Notes under the pieces: generated by a model
Told to the model about the DNA's origin: nothing
The model's database searches: none
What the model saw: only the letters and a program-made list of their open reading frames with translations
Source of the DNA: Parabacteroides distasonis
Lineage (GTDB): Bacteria > Bacteroidota > Bacteroidia > Bacteroidales > Tannerellaceae
DNA: 64,000 nucleotides
Assembly: GCA_021531775.1 (NCBI GenBank)
Contig: JAFBIU010000019.1
Span: forward strand, 1 to 64,000
Reading direction: 5' to 3'
Program-made: the position numbers and the translations under genes
In this document: one piece after another, positions 7,859 to 16,786 of the stretch
How positions within the stretch are numbered: position 1 is the stretch's first letter
How the letters are laid out: each line of letters starts with the position of its first letter

Positions 7859-10644
7859 TTATCTGAATAGGAACAGGTGCCTCCATTCACATATTCAGTG
7901 GGTGTGATGGCATAGAGCGCCTTGAAGCATTTGGCAAAATAGGCAGGCGAAGAGAATCCGGTCGAGTAGGCCACTTCGCTAATAGTTGCGGCACGTTGGC
8001 TTAACAATTGTGCCGCTTTTTGTAGGCGGAAGTTACGGAGGAAATCGGTCGGAGAGAGGCCGGTTACCTCTTTCACCTTCCGGTAGAGGTGTACACGCGA
8101 AAGTCCCAATCGCTCACTTCCCTTCTCAATGTTGAAATCCGGATCATTGTAATGCGTTTCCAACATTTCCACAAACCGTTGCAAGAAACGGTCGTTCATG
8201 GTATTGACAGGAGGCAAGGAGGTGTCGGGAGCCGGCTGCGTACTTTCATCAATGGCCGTCATGGCCGGTAATTGATTCAACTGCTGAGAGAAACGCTCCC
8301 GCAGACGTTGCCGTTCCTCAATGACCTGTAGGATCCGCAACTTCACCAGTTCCAGATTAAATGGTTTCGGGATGTAGTCGTCCGCTCCTTCTGCAATACC
8401 ATACATCCGCTGATGATCGTCGTTGAGAGCGGTCAACAGAATGACCGGAATGTGGGAAAAATCCATGGATTCCTTGATCTGTTTGCACAGTTCAAAACCA
8501 TTCATCTTCGGCATCATCACATCACTCAAGACCAGTTGGACCTCATGGTTCTGCAATACATCCAGTGCCTCCACACCATTCCCGGCCCGCAACAAATGGA
8601 AATTGCCTGCTAACTCCCGTTGCAAATAGGAGACGATATCCGCATCATCCTCTACAATGAGTACCGTATAATCGTATGATTGGGCCAACCGCTCACGGAT
8701 ATGGGAGGTATCGAGCTGTTCCATACCACTGGAAAGGCCAGCCACGGTCGGCTGAATCAGACAGGCGCTGTCGAAATGGGCATTGCCTTTCGGGATCGTT
8801 ACGGTAAAGATCGTCTGCTCATGGGGTGTACTGGTCACGGTCACCGTCCCCTTGTGCATCTGCACGAACTCCTTCGTCAGATGCAGACCGATACCCGTTC
8901 CCTGGACATAATTCTGATCACCCGTAAAGAATTTGTCAAAAACAGAAGCGATGTTCTCCGGTGGAATGCCGATGCCATTATCCTCCACCGACATACGTAC
9001 CTGCTGATCATCCTCCTGCAAATGGATGCAGATGCGTCCTCCTTCCGGTGTGAACTTAAAGGCATTGGACAGCAGATTGACCAAGATTTTCTCCATCTTG
9101 TCCGTATCCACCCACAATTCTACCCGATCCATGTCGGCCTGCAATTCATACTGGATCCGTTTGCTACGAGCTAAATTATGGAAATAGGATTTGATTTCCC
9201 GGACGAAGGAGACCAGTTCCACCTGACGTACCTTCATATTCATCTTGTTGTTTTCCACCTTGCGGAAATCCAGCAACTGCTCGATCACCCGTTTCAATCG
9301 TTCGGCATTCTTCCGCATGATCTGAACATCATCGTAGAGCGGACTGTTCTTCTCCACGACCTGATTCATCTTGTTCAACGGACCTAAAATCAAGGTCAAC
9401 GGAGTCTTGATCTCATGCGAGACATTGGTGAAAAACTGAAGTTTGATGGCTGTCGCCTCTTGGATGCGTCGGTTGGCCTCCGCCAGTTCCTCTTTCTGCT
9501 GCTCTACCTGTTGATTGGTCTGGAACAACTGCCGGTTTTTCCGACGAATCTTTTTGTTGATACGAATGGTATTGAGCACCAAGACGATCAAGGCAATCAT
9601 CAAGATCAGGATGATGGTAATGGAGGATTCCAAAAAGTCATATTGCGACAACAGATGGGTCAAGCTGTTTTGCTGACGCTCGATCTGCTCTTGGTAGTCG
9701 AGTAGCCGATTCGACTGCAAATAGATGGTTCCAGCATTGTTCTTGTCGATCATGGCCGAATTCAAGGCATACTGCTTGGCCACCGGCTCCCCCTGTAAGA
9801 TCTTCATAGCTATGTGGATGGCCGTACTACCCGAGATGGGATTATAGAAGGTAGCAGCCAGTTTTCCTTCGGCTACCGCCTCAACACCCATTCCCTTGCC
9901 GGTAAGCGCATCGACCCCAACAAAGCGGATCCGGTTGACCAGAGCCGTGTCTTTGGCTGCAATGGCACTTCGGGCGGCCAAAGCCATCACATCGTTATGC
10001 GCATAAACCAAATCGATCCGGTTCAGGCAACTGAGGGTATCGATCAGTTGCGGGATCGACAGTCCTTGCCAATCTCCCCGAATCTCAAACACATGGATAT
10101 CGGGATGGGCATCCATTACCTCCCGAAATCCCAAATGACGCAAGAGAGCCGATGAGGTCTCCTGATTTCCCCAGATTTCCAATACAGATGCCGGACGCTG
10201 TTGCAACTGTGTACAGGCAAAGACGGCTGCATGATGACCAATCTCATAATTGTCCGGTCCTATGTAGGTTGTATATTGATCCGAAAGGATTTTCCGGTCG
10301 ATGATGATGGTGGGAATACCGGCATGATAGACCTCCTCGGCCACCGGCGTAATACCACGGGTCTCGTTGGGCGAAATGATCATCAGATCCACCTTCTCCT
10401 TCATCAATTGATGGATCTGGGCAATTTGCTCATGGGTATCGTGCTTCGCATAAACGAACTTCAGGCGAATCTCAGGATGTTCGGCAGCTTCGGCTTTCAA
10501 GTCACGCAACAACGTCTCTTGCCAGACATCGTTCTCCCAATTACCGAATGAGACACCAATGACGTATCGACTCTTCGTCTTTCCCGTTGTACAGGAAAAA
10601 CAAAGTACGACGAAGAGGAGGAAGAGAACGATCCGAATTTTCAT
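7843..10644 (-). CDS. Hybrid two-component sensor with periplasmic-binding-protein sensor domain
   Basis: A 933-residue one-protein signalling system. Order: signal/anchor sequence (1-18, ending FSC), sugar-binding-protein-like domain of the type 1 PBP/LacI fold (about 27-310), membrane span (about 342-360), coiled linker, HisKA with phospho-acceptor His410 (NVSHEIKTP), HATPase with NLLSNAFKFT and GTGIGLHL, receiver domain with Asp708 (SDVMMPKMNG), and a C-terminal AraC-type HTH (about 835-920). This architecture is that of Bacteroides HTCS proteins that sense monosaccharides such as fructose or ribose directly. No SusC/SusD or transporter gene is adjacent, so its target is unclear; a sugar kinase lies 5 kb away at 15777. 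Confidence 0.92.
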   Translation of the reverse strand: MKIRIVLFLLFVVLCFSCTTGKTKSRYVIGVSFGNWENDVWQETLLRDLKAEAAEHPEIRLKFVYAKHDTHEQIAQIHQLMKEKVDLMIISPNETRGITPVAEEVYHAGIPTIIIDRKILSDQYTTYIGPDNYEIGHHAAVFACTQLQQRPASVLEIWGNQETSSALLRHLGFREVMDAHPDIHVFEIRGDWQGLSIPQLIDTLSCLNRIDLVYAHNDVMALAARSAIAAKDTALVNRIRFVGVDALTGKGMGVEAVAEGKLAATFYNPISGSTAIHIAMKILQGEPVAKQYALNSAMIDKNNAGTIYLQSNRLLDYQEQIERQQNSLTHLLSQYDFLESSITIILILMIALIVLVLNTIRINKKIRRKNRQLFQTNQQVEQQKEELAEANRRIQEATAIKLQFFTNVSHEIKTPLTLILGPLNKMNQVVEKNSPLYDDVQIMRKNAERLKRVIEQLLDFRKVENNKMNMKVRQVELVSFVREIKSYFHNLARSKRIQYELQADMDRVELWVDTDKMEKILVNLLSNAFKFTPEGGRICIHLQEDDQQVRMSVEDNGIGIPPENIASVFDKFFTGDQNYVQGTGIGLHLTKEFVQMHKGTVTVTSTPHEQTIFTVTIPKGNAHFDSACLIQPTVAGLSSGMEQLDTSHIRERLAQSYDYTVLIVEDDADIVSYLQRELAGNFHLLRAGNGVEALDVLQNHEVQLVLSDVMMPKMNGFELCKQIKESMDFSHIPVILLTALNDDHQRMYGIAEGADDYIPKPFNLELVKLRILQVIEERQRLRERFSQQLNQLPAMTAIDESTQPAPDTSLPPVNTMNDRFLQRFVEMLETHYNDPDFNIEKGSERLGLSRVHLYRKVKEVTGLSPTDFLRNFRLQKAAQLLSQRAATISEVAYSTGFSSPAYFAKCFKALYAITPTEYVNGGTCSYSDKGYHR

Positions 10645-10665
10645 ACATGCAGTTACTTATGGGGA

Positions 10666-10673
10666 CAAAAGTA
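10666..10673 (-). promoter_or_regulatory. Bacteroidota -7 element (PBP-type sensor)
   Basis: TACTTTTG on the minus strand, 22 bp before the ATG at 10644. It lies between the methyltransferase stop and the sensor start, so the sensor can be transcribed separately from the metA operon. Confidence 0.55.
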
Positions 10674-10684
10674 ACAAAAAATCC

Positions 10685-11878
10685 TCATTCTTCCAGCACT
10701 TTGTGCGTACGAATCAAGAGTTTCTCCTCTTTAGGACCTGTTGTAGCAAACAAATAGATATCTCCCCCTTCCCGAATCCGGCATTTTTTGCGCAATGCCT
10801 CCACAGTCAACGGGAAATTGCGTGTCGTCACATTGGCCTGCAAAGATTGGCCAGCCAACTGCTTGCAACTTTTGCTATGGAACGGTATCACCTCATCCAC
10901 TTCGAATCGTCGGCCGGGAAACCGATCCAAATAGTGATCGGAGGTGTAGAGGTGGCTGCTCACCTGCAACTTCTCGACCGGAAATTGACAGGCAACCTGC
11001 TTGAACGCGCCTGCCTTCAAGACCGACGCATTGGGTTCGTAGAGGTAACGTCTGAGGGTCGTAGCCAAATGGGAGGTCGCCTGTTGTTCCGCCTCTAAAC
11101 TGCAAACAAAGCATTCATCGGATGCAGCCTGTTTCGTCAGATGGACACAATGGATCGGAACAGCCGATTCCCTCGGTTCACGACCGATGACAAACAGCAA
11201 CTCTTTACACTCGTTCTTCACCGAGAGGATGTGGATCGCTTGGGTAGTCGGCAAGAGTGCCAATGTCTGTCGTAAATCAGCCATGGGAGAAAGTTTCGCA
11301 ATCACGCGTGGAGCTTTGGCCAAGAGACGTGGCAACAGTTGTGTCAGGTCGGGCTCACAATCGGACAAAGCGAACATCCGTTTATTTCCTTCCCCCCGAC
11401 GGGCTGGATCCACATAAAAGACATCGATGGCCGGCAACTGATCCAGCCATTGCGTCGAGTCCCCTTCAAGTACGACCACATTCCGGGCCCCCAACGTTGC
11501 CATATTGGCCCGTGCAACCTCGCAATAGGAAGGGAAGCGTTCGATGTAATAGACCTGCTTCACCCGACGGGAGAAATAGTAGCTGTCGATCCCCAAACCA
11601 CCGGTCAGATCGCACAACGTATCTTCCTTCGTCACCAATTGCTGTTTGTACAGAGCCGTCTGTTCCGACGAACATTGCTCGGCCGCAATCTTCGCCGGAA
11701 ACAGCAACTGCTCCTGCTGATACCAGGTAGGCAATTTCTCCTTGATCTGCCGGCGGGCTGTGATCTGAGCCACCACAAACGGCATGTCGATCTCCGGATA
11801 GCGAGAGGCAGACAACAACAACCGATCGGGATCATCAGACAGATGTGCCTGAATAAAAGCCATCAATGCCGGAGTCAT
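10685..11878 (-). CDS. Class I SAM-dependent methyltransferase with THUMP-like domain
   Basis: A 397-residue predicted RNA or protein methyltransferase. Seen: Rossmann motif I in LCDLTGGLGIDSYYFS (about 88-103), acidic motif II YYIERFP, and motif IV YVDPARRGEGNKRMFAL (about 154-170), which resembles the DPPR-type active site of nucleic-acid methylases. The C-terminal third (LYEPNASVLKAGAFKQVACQF and after) matches the THUMP-like extension found in this Bacteroidota family. The exact substrate is unknown; RNA is likely by family. Its ATG overlaps the stop of the cyclophilin gene by four bases, so translation is probably coupled. Confidence 0.78.
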   Translation of the reverse strand: MTPALMAFIQAHLSDDPDRLLLSASRYPEIDMPFVVAQITARRQIKEKLPTWYQQEQLLFPAKIAAEQCSSEQTALYKQQLVTKEDTLCDLTGGLGIDSYYFSRRVKQVYYIERFPSYCEVARANMATLGARNVVVLEGDSTQWLDQLPAIDVFYVDPARRGEGNKRMFALSDCEPDLTQLLPRLLAKAPRVIAKLSPMADLRQTLALLPTTQAIHILSVKNECKELLFVIGREPRESAVPIHCVHLTKQAASDECFVCSLEAEQQATSHLATTLRRYLYEPNASVLKAGAFKQVACQFPVEKLQVSSHLYTSDHYLDRFPGRRFEVDEVIPFHSKSCKQLAGQSLQANVTTRNFPLTVEALRKKCRIREGGDIYLFATTGPKEEKLLIRTHKVLEE

Positions 11879-12693
11879 CGCTGGAACACTTTCGTCGATA
11901 AGATCACGACATCTTTCACCGGACGATCGTTCTTATCCGTTTCGACCAACGACATCTTTTCGACAATATCCAATCCTTCGACTACCTCGCCAAAAATGGT
12001 CACAGAAGAATCCAGATGCGGAACACCTCCCAACGTCTTATAAACCTCCCGCTGCTCAGCAGGAATGACATAGGGACCCATCTCGGCCAAGGTATCTTCT
12101 ACCAGGATCGAAGCCTGTGCCTCCAATTCGGTTGCCAACGAATCGGCAGCTAAAGCCGGGTTTTCAGCAATCAGCTGTTTACGGAACTTATAATAGAGCC
12201 AATTCCGGCGAATCTCATTGATACGGGCCTCTTTGGCAGCCAATTCCTCGTCGTTCAACACCTTCCCCTGAATGAAGCAGAAATGGGTACCGGCCGAAAC
12301 ACGCTCCGGATTGACATCATCTCCCTCCTTGGCATCGATCAGGGCACCCCGTTTGTTGAAATACTTGGGCAGGATTTCAGCCGGAACTGTAAAGCCTCCG
12401 TCACCATCGCCATAGAACACGCCCGGTTGACGCTCCTTGCTCTTCGGATCACCACACTGGACGACAAACTCCTTGATAATCCGATGGAACAGCATGCCAT
12501 CATATTCATGACGTTGACAGAGTTGCACAAAATTATCTCGATGCAAAGGTGTATCGTCATACAAGACCACCGTCACATCACCCATGTTGGTAGCAATTTT
12601 GACATACACAGGTTTGTTAGGATCCAATGGTTTCTCAGCACAGGAAACCAGCAACAGGAACAATCCCCAAAGTGCAAACATGATTCGTTTCAT
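11875..12693 (-). CDS. Cyclophilin-type peptidylprolyl isomerase, lipoprotein
   Basis: A 272-residue cyclophilin that should catalyse proline isomerisation during folding of envelope proteins. The start chosen is ATG 12693, giving a lipoprotein signal (MKRIMFALWGLFLLLVSC, Cys18); an upstream in-frame ATG at 12732 would bury this signal and overlap the upstream gene. Cyclophilin motifs: DTPLHRDNFVQLC, DGMLFHRIIKEFVVQCGDP, GTHFCFIQG and TIFGEVVEGLDIVEKM. A helical insertion (about 150-215) separates the core strands. It follows the U32 gene by 19 bp and overlaps the next gene by 4 bp. Confidence 0.9.
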   Translation of the reverse strand: MKRIMFALWGLFLLLVSCAEKPLDPNKPVYVKIATNMGDVTVVLYDDTPLHRDNFVQLCQRHEYDGMLFHRIIKEFVVQCGDPKSKERQPGVFYGDGDGGFTVPAEILPKYFNKRGALIDAKEGDDVNPERVSAGTHFCFIQGKVLNDEELAAKEARINEIRRNWLYYKFRKQLIAENPALAADSLATELEAQASILVEDTLAEMGPYVIPAEQREVYKTLGGVPHLDSSVTIFGEVVEGLDIVEKMSLVETDKNDRPVKDVVILSTKVFQR

Positions 12694-12712
12694 ACAATTT
12701 GTATTTAATGGA

Positions 12713-14533
12713 TTAGACATCTTCCAAAACAAGCATCTGACAATGACGGCAGTCGAATGACAATTTCAACCGTTTGTCTTTGTATAGCAGATAATAGGGC
12801 TCCCGATAGGGCGAACGTTTTTTCTGATAGGTAGGACACCAACCCATGCTATAACGCAAACAATGTTTGGTAAACATCAGCGGAACAGCTGGGCGGGGTT
12901 CCAATTCAAAAGCAGGTTCCACCGTTTGTACACCATGATCCCGGTAGAAAGAGCGGGCCAACCCATTCGCCACATTTCCCAAATAGGTCAGATGCTTAAC
13001 GGGGAAGAGAGGTGCCCGGCCGTTTTGGATCGGTCGAGCCAATTCCCGAGGATAACGAATTCGTTTGGCCGCCAACAACTGTTCTACCCCGGCACGACGC
13101 ATCTCAGCCAAAAGCGAAGAGGGGACAAACCACATCTGACTCATCTGACAACTGACCGTCCGTGCTTCAAAGGGAGTATTCCCCAGTTTCGCCAATTGCT
13201 GACGGATATTCGGTTCTTGATCGCTTCGTGCCAACTCTTTGGCAAAGGGTTGCGTCAGGCAGACACGTGCTCCCGTCTCATCAGCCAGTTCCAACGCAAA
13301 ACCAAACGCATGGTCTGTGAAGGTCAGGTCCAAGGCCAGTTTACGTTCGGCCGAGGATTTCGCCAACAACTTCTCGAAAGCCTGATCATAATTCCGATAA
13401 AGAGGAGTCTTCGGACGTAAAGCCGGCATCTCTTGCGGAAAGACCCGATTGGCCTCCACGCGATTGACCCGGAACCCTTCCAATTCGCCTCGCTGATTGA
13501 AGAAGGTCAGCCCGTCTCCATTATGCAAAGGCTTGACGCCTGCTACGGTAAAACTGTTTCCTTTCAACTCCTTGACCGTACCCACGGGTTCACCCAAGGA
13601 TTTGGGCGTATCGAAAGCGGTAATATCGGCCTTTCTGCCTTGCAGGAAAAAGGAGGTAAAACCGCGATTAAAGCTTTTTTCTACAGCCGGCTCGAAGGTC
13701 AACCGACTCACTCCAGCTGAAGCCCGTACATATTCCGGACGACGCTTCAGGATGGCATCCAACCGTTGCCGATAGTAGGCCGTCACATTCTTGACGTAAG
13801 AGATATCTTTCAGGCGGCCCTCGATCTTGAGTGAGGAGACACCGGCATCCAAGAGGGCCTCCAGCTCATCCGAACGATTCATGTCGCGCAACGAAAGCAG
13901 ATGCTTGTTGGAGGCGATGACCTGTCCATCCGCATCCACAAAGGTATAGGGCAAACGGCAATATTGGGCACATTCGCCCCGATTGGCACTTCGTCCACTC
14001 AAGGCAGCACTCAAATAACATTGCCCACTGTAGCTGACACACAGCGCCCCATGAACAAACACCTCCAACGGTACATCGCAAGCCTCGTGGATGGTCCGGA
14101 TCTGTTCCAACGACAATTCGCGGGCCAATACTACCTGGGTAAAACCGACTTCCTGTAGGAAGCGTACCTTTTCAGGCGTACGATTGTCCATCTGTGTACT
14201 GGCATGCAACGGGATAGGAGGGAGGTTCAAACGGGTAATTCCCATATCCTGTACGATCAGAGCATCTACGCCAGCCTGATACAGATCATGTATCAAGGCT
14301 TCTGCCTCTTTCAGTTCCTCATCTTTGAGAATCGTATTGAGCGTCACATAAATGCGGACCTGATACAGATGAGCCAACTCACACAACGTCCGAATATCCT
14401 CCACGGAGTTGCCGGCAGCCGCACGTGCACCAAACTTGGGAGCCCCGATGTAAACCGCATCGGCACCATGCTTGATGGCCTCCATACCACAAGCCACATC
14501 GCGGGCGGGAGCCAGTAATTCAATCCGTCTCAT
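12713..14533 (-). CDS. U32 family protein (RlhA/TrhP-like RNA hydroxylation type)
   Basis: A 606-residue U32 'peptidase' family member. Seen: N-terminal ELLAPARDVACGMEAIKHGADAVYIG TIM-barrel start, the signature around residues 168-200 with clustered cysteines (CYLSAALSGRSANRGECAQYC), and a collagenase-like C-terminal extension. E. coli relatives TrhP (YegQ) and RlhA (YdcP) hydroxylate tRNA U34 and 23S rRNA C2501; the length here (about 600) is nearer RlhA (about 650) than TrhP (about 450). An RNA-modifying role is therefore more likely than proteolysis, as inference. The ATG shares a base with the metA stop (TAATG), indicating coupling. Confidence 0.82.
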   Translation of the reverse strand: MRRIELLAPARDVACGMEAIKHGADAVYIGAPKFGARAAAGNSVEDIRTLCELAHLYQVRIYVTLNTILKDEELKEAEALIHDLYQAGVDALIVQDMGITRLNLPPIPLHASTQMDNRTPEKVRFLQEVGFTQVVLARELSLEQIRTIHEACDVPLEVFVHGALCVSYSGQCYLSAALSGRSANRGECAQYCRLPYTFVDADGQVIASNKHLLSLRDMNRSDELEALLDAGVSSLKIEGRLKDISYVKNVTAYYRQRLDAILKRRPEYVRASAGVSRLTFEPAVEKSFNRGFTSFFLQGRKADITAFDTPKSLGEPVGTVKELKGNSFTVAGVKPLHNGDGLTFFNQRGELEGFRVNRVEANRVFPQEMPALRPKTPLYRNYDQAFEKLLAKSSAERKLALDLTFTDHAFGFALELADETGARVCLTQPFAKELARSDQEPNIRQQLAKLGNTPFEARTVSCQMSQMWFVPSSLLAEMRRAGVEQLLAAKRIRYPRELARPIQNGRAPLFPVKHLTYLGNVANGLARSFYRDHGVQTVEPAFELEPRPAVPLMFTKHCLRYSMGWCPTYQKKRSPYREPYYLLYKDKRLKLSFDCRHCQMLVLEDV

Positions 14534-15465
14534 TACAAATCCTGTAGGTTCTTAATATCATGAATATCGAAAGGTGTCTCCTGATAGACATAATAGTTCA
14601 GCCAATTGGTAAACAACAAATTGGCATGACCCCGCCAACGGACTACCGGACCAAGGGCCGGATCATCGTTGCGGTAATAATTATAAGGTATATGAATCGG
14701 TAAACCCTTGCCCTTGTCCCGTACATACTCATCATTCAAGGTCGAGGGAGAATACTCCGAATGACCGGTGATGAAGAATTCACGTCCTCCACGAGCCATG
14801 GCCATATAGACACCCGATTCATCACTCTCGGAAAGCAAAGTCAGCTCCGGCACCTTCAAGATATCTTCCCGGCGGACCTCCGTATGACGGCTATGCGGCA
14901 CATAGAACTCATCGTCGAAGCCCCGGAAAATCGGCAAATAGGGACTCAACAACCGATGGCGGAACACACCAAACATCTTTTCGGGCAGGTCGTACTTGGG
15001 CACACCGAAGAAATGGTAGAGTCCGGCTTGAGCCGCCCAACAGATATATAAGGTAGAGGTGACATGCTGGCGTGCCCAATCAAAGATCTCTTGGATCTCG
15101 CCCCAATAGGAAACCTCCTCAAAAGGCATCTGTTCGACCGGAGCACCTGTGACAATCATCCCATCGTAAAACTCCGATTTCATCTCTTCAAAATCTTTAT
15201 AAAACTCTTTCATGTGTTCTATCGGGGTATTCTTCGGGGTATGGCCTTTGATCTTCATAAAATCCAACTCCACCTGCAGAGGTGTGTTGCTCAACAGACG
15301 GACCAAATCCGTCTCCGTCGTTATTTTCAGTGGCATCAAATTCAAGACGACCACCCGCAACGGACGAATGTCTTGCGTAGAGGCACGCAATGAGTCCATC
15401 ACAAAGATATGCTCCTTCTTCAACAGCTCAATGGCCGGTAAATTCTTCTGTAAATTTAATGGCAT
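14533..15465 (-). CDS. metA: Homoserine O-acyltransferase, probably acetyl-CoA-specific
   Basis: A 310-residue MetA-family enzyme that activates homoserine in methionine synthesis. The catalytic cysteine is Cys142 (YICWAAQAGLYH), matching family numbering. Residue 111 is Glu (TGAPVEQMPFEEV). In MetA enzymes Glu111 goes with acetyl-CoA use and Gly111 with succinyl-CoA use, so O-acetylhomoserine is the predicted product. ATG 15465 is chosen over an in-frame ATG at 15549 because it gives the usual MetA length and N-terminus (MPLNLQKNLPA) and lies downstream of a -7 element at 15492-15499. It heads the operon with the U32 protein, cyclophilin and methyltransferase. Confidence 0.93.
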   Translation of the reverse strand: MPLNLQKNLPAIELLKKEHIFVMDSLRASTQDIRPLRVVVLNLMPLKITTETDLVRLLSNTPLQVELDFMKIKGHTPKNTPIEHMKEFYKDFEEMKSEFYDGMIVTGAPVEQMPFEEVSYWGEIQEIFDWARQHVTSTLYICWAAQAGLYHFFGVPKYDLPEKMFGVFRHRLLSPYLPIFRGFDDEFYVPHSRHTEVRREDILKVPELTLLSESDESGVYMAMARGGREFFITGHSEYSPSTLNDEYVRDKGKGLPIHIPYNYYRNDDPALGPVVRWRGHANLLFTNWLNYYVYQETPFDIHDIKNLQDL

Positions 15466-15491
15466 CTTTATTCCTATTTTGATTGATGATG

Positions 15492-15499
15492 CAAAGATA
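15492..15499 (-). promoter_or_regulatory. Bacteroidota -7 element (metA)
   Basis: TATCTTTG on the minus strand, 27 bp before the metA ATG. It supports the shorter metA start. Confidence 0.6.
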
Positions 15500-15718
15500 T
15501 TCAATTCCGATGGTGGATAAGGAAAGAATCCAATTATTTTTCGAAGCATCTACCAACCCTCTTTCAGGGGCTCTAAAACGTACCAAAATAGAAAAAAGTG
15601 CCTATTCACCGATAATTTTACCCATGTAACATCCGTAAAAGAGCCGTCAAACTGGTTTCATGTAACAATCGTCATGCAACTTGTATCATCCGTTATTTAC
15701 GAACCCAAACGACGGTTC

Positions 15719-15726
15719 TATCTTTG
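15719..15726 (+). promoter_or_regulatory. Bacteroidota -7 element (PfkB kinase)
   Basis: TATCTTTG, 51 bp before the ATG at 15777. Direct repeats of CATGTAACA (15623, 15659) and CATGCAAC (15673) lie 45-95 bp upstream and could be a regulator site. Confidence 0.55.
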
Positions 15727-15776
15727 CATCGTCTTCCAAACAAGGAGGGCAAACAAAGAACGAGAATAGTAAGTGT

Positions 15777-16673
15777 ATGCAGGGGAATAAAAAGAAACCA
15801 GTTGTAGTCGGCATCGGCGAATTACTTTGGGATATGCTTCCTACCGGCCATAAAGTAGGTGGTGCTCCCGCTAATTTCGTTTATCATGCCGCACACCTGG
15901 GGACCGAAAGCTATGCAATCAGTGCCGTCGGTAACGATGAATTGGGCAAAGCGATCCTGCAGGAGTTGGATGCAAACGGCATACAACATTTAATTGAAAA
16001 GGTTGCTTATCCCACAGGGAGCGCACACGTGATATTAAACGATGGGATACCGGAGTACCGGATGACGGAACGGGTAGCTTGGGATCACATCATCCCGACG
16101 GCAGATGCTGTCGATTTGGCAGAACGGGCTGATGCCATCTGCTTCGGGACGCTGGCTCAACGTTCGATTCAGTCGCGCGAAGCCATTCAGGCGATTCTGT
16201 CATTCGTACCGGACAATGCCTATCGCGTCTTTGATGTCAATCTTCGTCAGACCTATTACACCAAGGAACTGATCGATGAGTCGCTCTACCTGGCCAACGT
16301 GCTAAAGGCAAACATTTACGAATGGCAAATCATACGCCAGTGTTTCGCCTTGGAAGGAAGCGATGCCGAAGCCGCTACGTGGATGATGGACAAATACAAC
16401 CTCCGCATGGTGGTATTGACAGCTGGAGCAGCCTACAGTTCCGTCTTCACACCCGAACAGCATTCGACCCTTGCCTCCAAACAGGTGCAAGTCGTCGATA
16501 CCGTCGGAGCAGGAGACGCATTTACCGGAGCATTGATTGCTTCATTGCTGCAAGGTAAATCATTACTGGCGGCCCATCAGATGGCTGTGGATACAGCCGC
16601 CTGGGTTTGCACACAAGAGGGTGCATGGCCCAGCTACGAACAACACAACAGATTATTTTTAGTTCATAGATAG
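15777..16673 (+). CDS. PfkB-family carbohydrate kinase (probable fructokinase)
   Basis: A 298-residue ribokinase-fold sugar kinase. Motifs: GELLWDMLP and VGGAPANFVYHAAHLG near the N-terminus (substrate-binding glycine motif) and DTVGAGDAFTGALIAS near residues 240-255 with the catalytic Asp. The closest family description is fructokinase, producing fructose 6-phosphate, but other hexose or pentose substrates are possible. ATG 15777 is used because the promoter -7 element lies between it and an earlier in-frame ATG at 15681. It is a single gene, convergent with nadB, ending at a shared hairpin terminator. It is about 5 kb from the PBP-type sensor; a functional link is only a hypothesis. Confidence 0.85.
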   Translation: MQGNKKKPVVVGIGELLWDMLPTGHKVGGAPANFVYHAAHLGTESYAISAVGNDELGKAILQELDANGIQHLIEKVAYPTGSAHVILNDGIPEYRMTERVAWDHIIPTADAVDLAERADAICFGTLAQRSIQSREAIQAILSFVPDNAYRVFDVNLRQTYYTKELIDESLYLANVLKANIYEWQIIRQCFALEGSDAEAATWMMDKYNLRMVVLTAGAAYSSVFTPEQHSTLASKQVQVVDTVGAGDAFTGALIASLLQGKSLLAAHQMAVDTAAWVCTQEGAWPSYEQHNRLFLVHR

Positions 16674-16750
16674 AAGTCGTCTTAATAGGTAATTAGTTTT
16701 TCAAAAGGAAAAAGTTAGTTTAGGTTTAAAGTTCATAGATTGGTAGATGT

Positions 16751-16780
16751 TAAAGGGCTGTCCGGGAGGACAGCCTTTAA
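16751..16780. terminator. Bidirectional hairpin terminator
   Basis: AAAGGGCTGTCC pairs with GGACAGCCTTT around a short loop, followed by CTTTTTCT on the plus strand. It lies between the convergent kinase and nadB genes. Confidence 0.8.
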
Positions 16781-16786
16781 CTTTTT

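Noticed and set aside
15466-15549. Longer N-terminus for metA (ATG at 15549)
   Set aside because: The extension spans the -7 element and shifts Cys142/Glu111 away from family numbering.
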